A DNA stretch of 64,000 bases from Xylocopa sonorina (Eukaryota; Arthropoda; Insecta; Hymenoptera; Apidae). This document shows, in pieces, positions 63,957 through 64,000 of this stretch. The translations under genes were made by a program, and so were the position numbers. Where the stretch lies: NCBI RefSeq assembly GCF_050948175.1, contig NC_135198.1, positions 13,628,501 to 13,692,500 on the forward strand, written 5' to 3'. Below the pieces are notes generated by a model. It saw only the letters and a program-made list of their open reading frames with translations. It made no database searches and was not told where the DNA came from. Numbering within the stretch: the first letter of the stretch is position 1; every line of letters starts with the position of its first letter.

Positions 63957-64000
<44 letters not shown>
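63957..64000. repeat. (GA)n microsatellite at the window edge
   Basis: Pure GA continuing past the end of the window. Confidence 0.95.

Larger units (their letters stand above)
59481..64000. other. Terminal stretch without a recognisable gene
   Basis: Open frames up to about 140 codons, but no family motif or credible exon chain. Contains (GGT)n near 61004-61040, (GAA)n at 62171-62212, a 10-G run near 62800, a poly-A run at 63212-63239 and a (GA)n tract at 63957-64000 that runs off the window. Confidence 0.5.

Noticed and set aside
1..64000. tRNA, rRNA, known microRNA or CRISPR array
   Set aside because: I looked for T-loop-like GGTTCGA contexts, well-known microRNA seeds and regularly spaced direct repeats. 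The few GGTTCGA matches (for example near 23872 and 25215) have no cloverleaf context, and no spacer array exists.

Overview
This window is nuclear DNA from an insect, most likely a hymenopteran (bee-like). The reasons are short AT-rich introns with GT/AG borders, many long (GA)n/(CT)n microsatellites, a vertebrate-type cryptochrome (CRY2) and a long glutamine-rich Argonaute-2. The order is inferred from gene content and composition; I cannot name a species. I read six spliced protein-coding genes, and for each the splice phases close without a frameshift.

Layout, left to right. (1) Ogdh, the E1 subunit of the mitochondrial 2-oxoglutarate dehydrogenase complex, minus strand, 1920-10755, with a likely non-coding first exon near 12.7-12.85 kb. 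It has a pair of mutually exclusive exons and an in-frame 132-nt cassette exon. (2) A CEP57 (translokin) homologue, plus strand, 13255-16721, 12 exons. (3) A nested, strongly palindromic non-autonomous DNA transposon, 16904-17977. (4) A FAM13A-type RhoGAP protein, minus strand, 21260-28042. (5) Argonaute-2, minus strand, 32278-37040, 15 coding exons, with about 18 copies of a Gln/PSGPRP minisatellite. (6) An RNF168-like RING E3 ligase, plus strand, 37665-40808, head-to-head with Argonaute-2 across 624 bp. (7) Cry2, plus strand, 46849-49458, 10 coding exons, with one GC-AG intron and a candidate E-box promoter element near 44.3 kb.

From 49.46 kb to the end I find no gene I can name. The stretch is rich in trinucleotide and dinucleotide repeats. 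From about 57.4 to 59.5 kb it contains a GC-rich block, open in several frames on both strands, which could be the 5' exon of a gene extending out of the window, a non-coding RNA, or chance.

The genes do not form an operon or one pathway. They cover central mitochondrial metabolism, the centrosome, Rho signalling, RNA interference, ubiquitin signalling at DNA breaks, and the circadian clock. The regulatory architecture worth attention is the divergent Argonaute-2/RNF168 promoter, the alternative exons of Ogdh, and the palindrome-flanked E-box upstream of Cry2. I found no tRNA, rRNA, CRISPR array or new multi-gene system.
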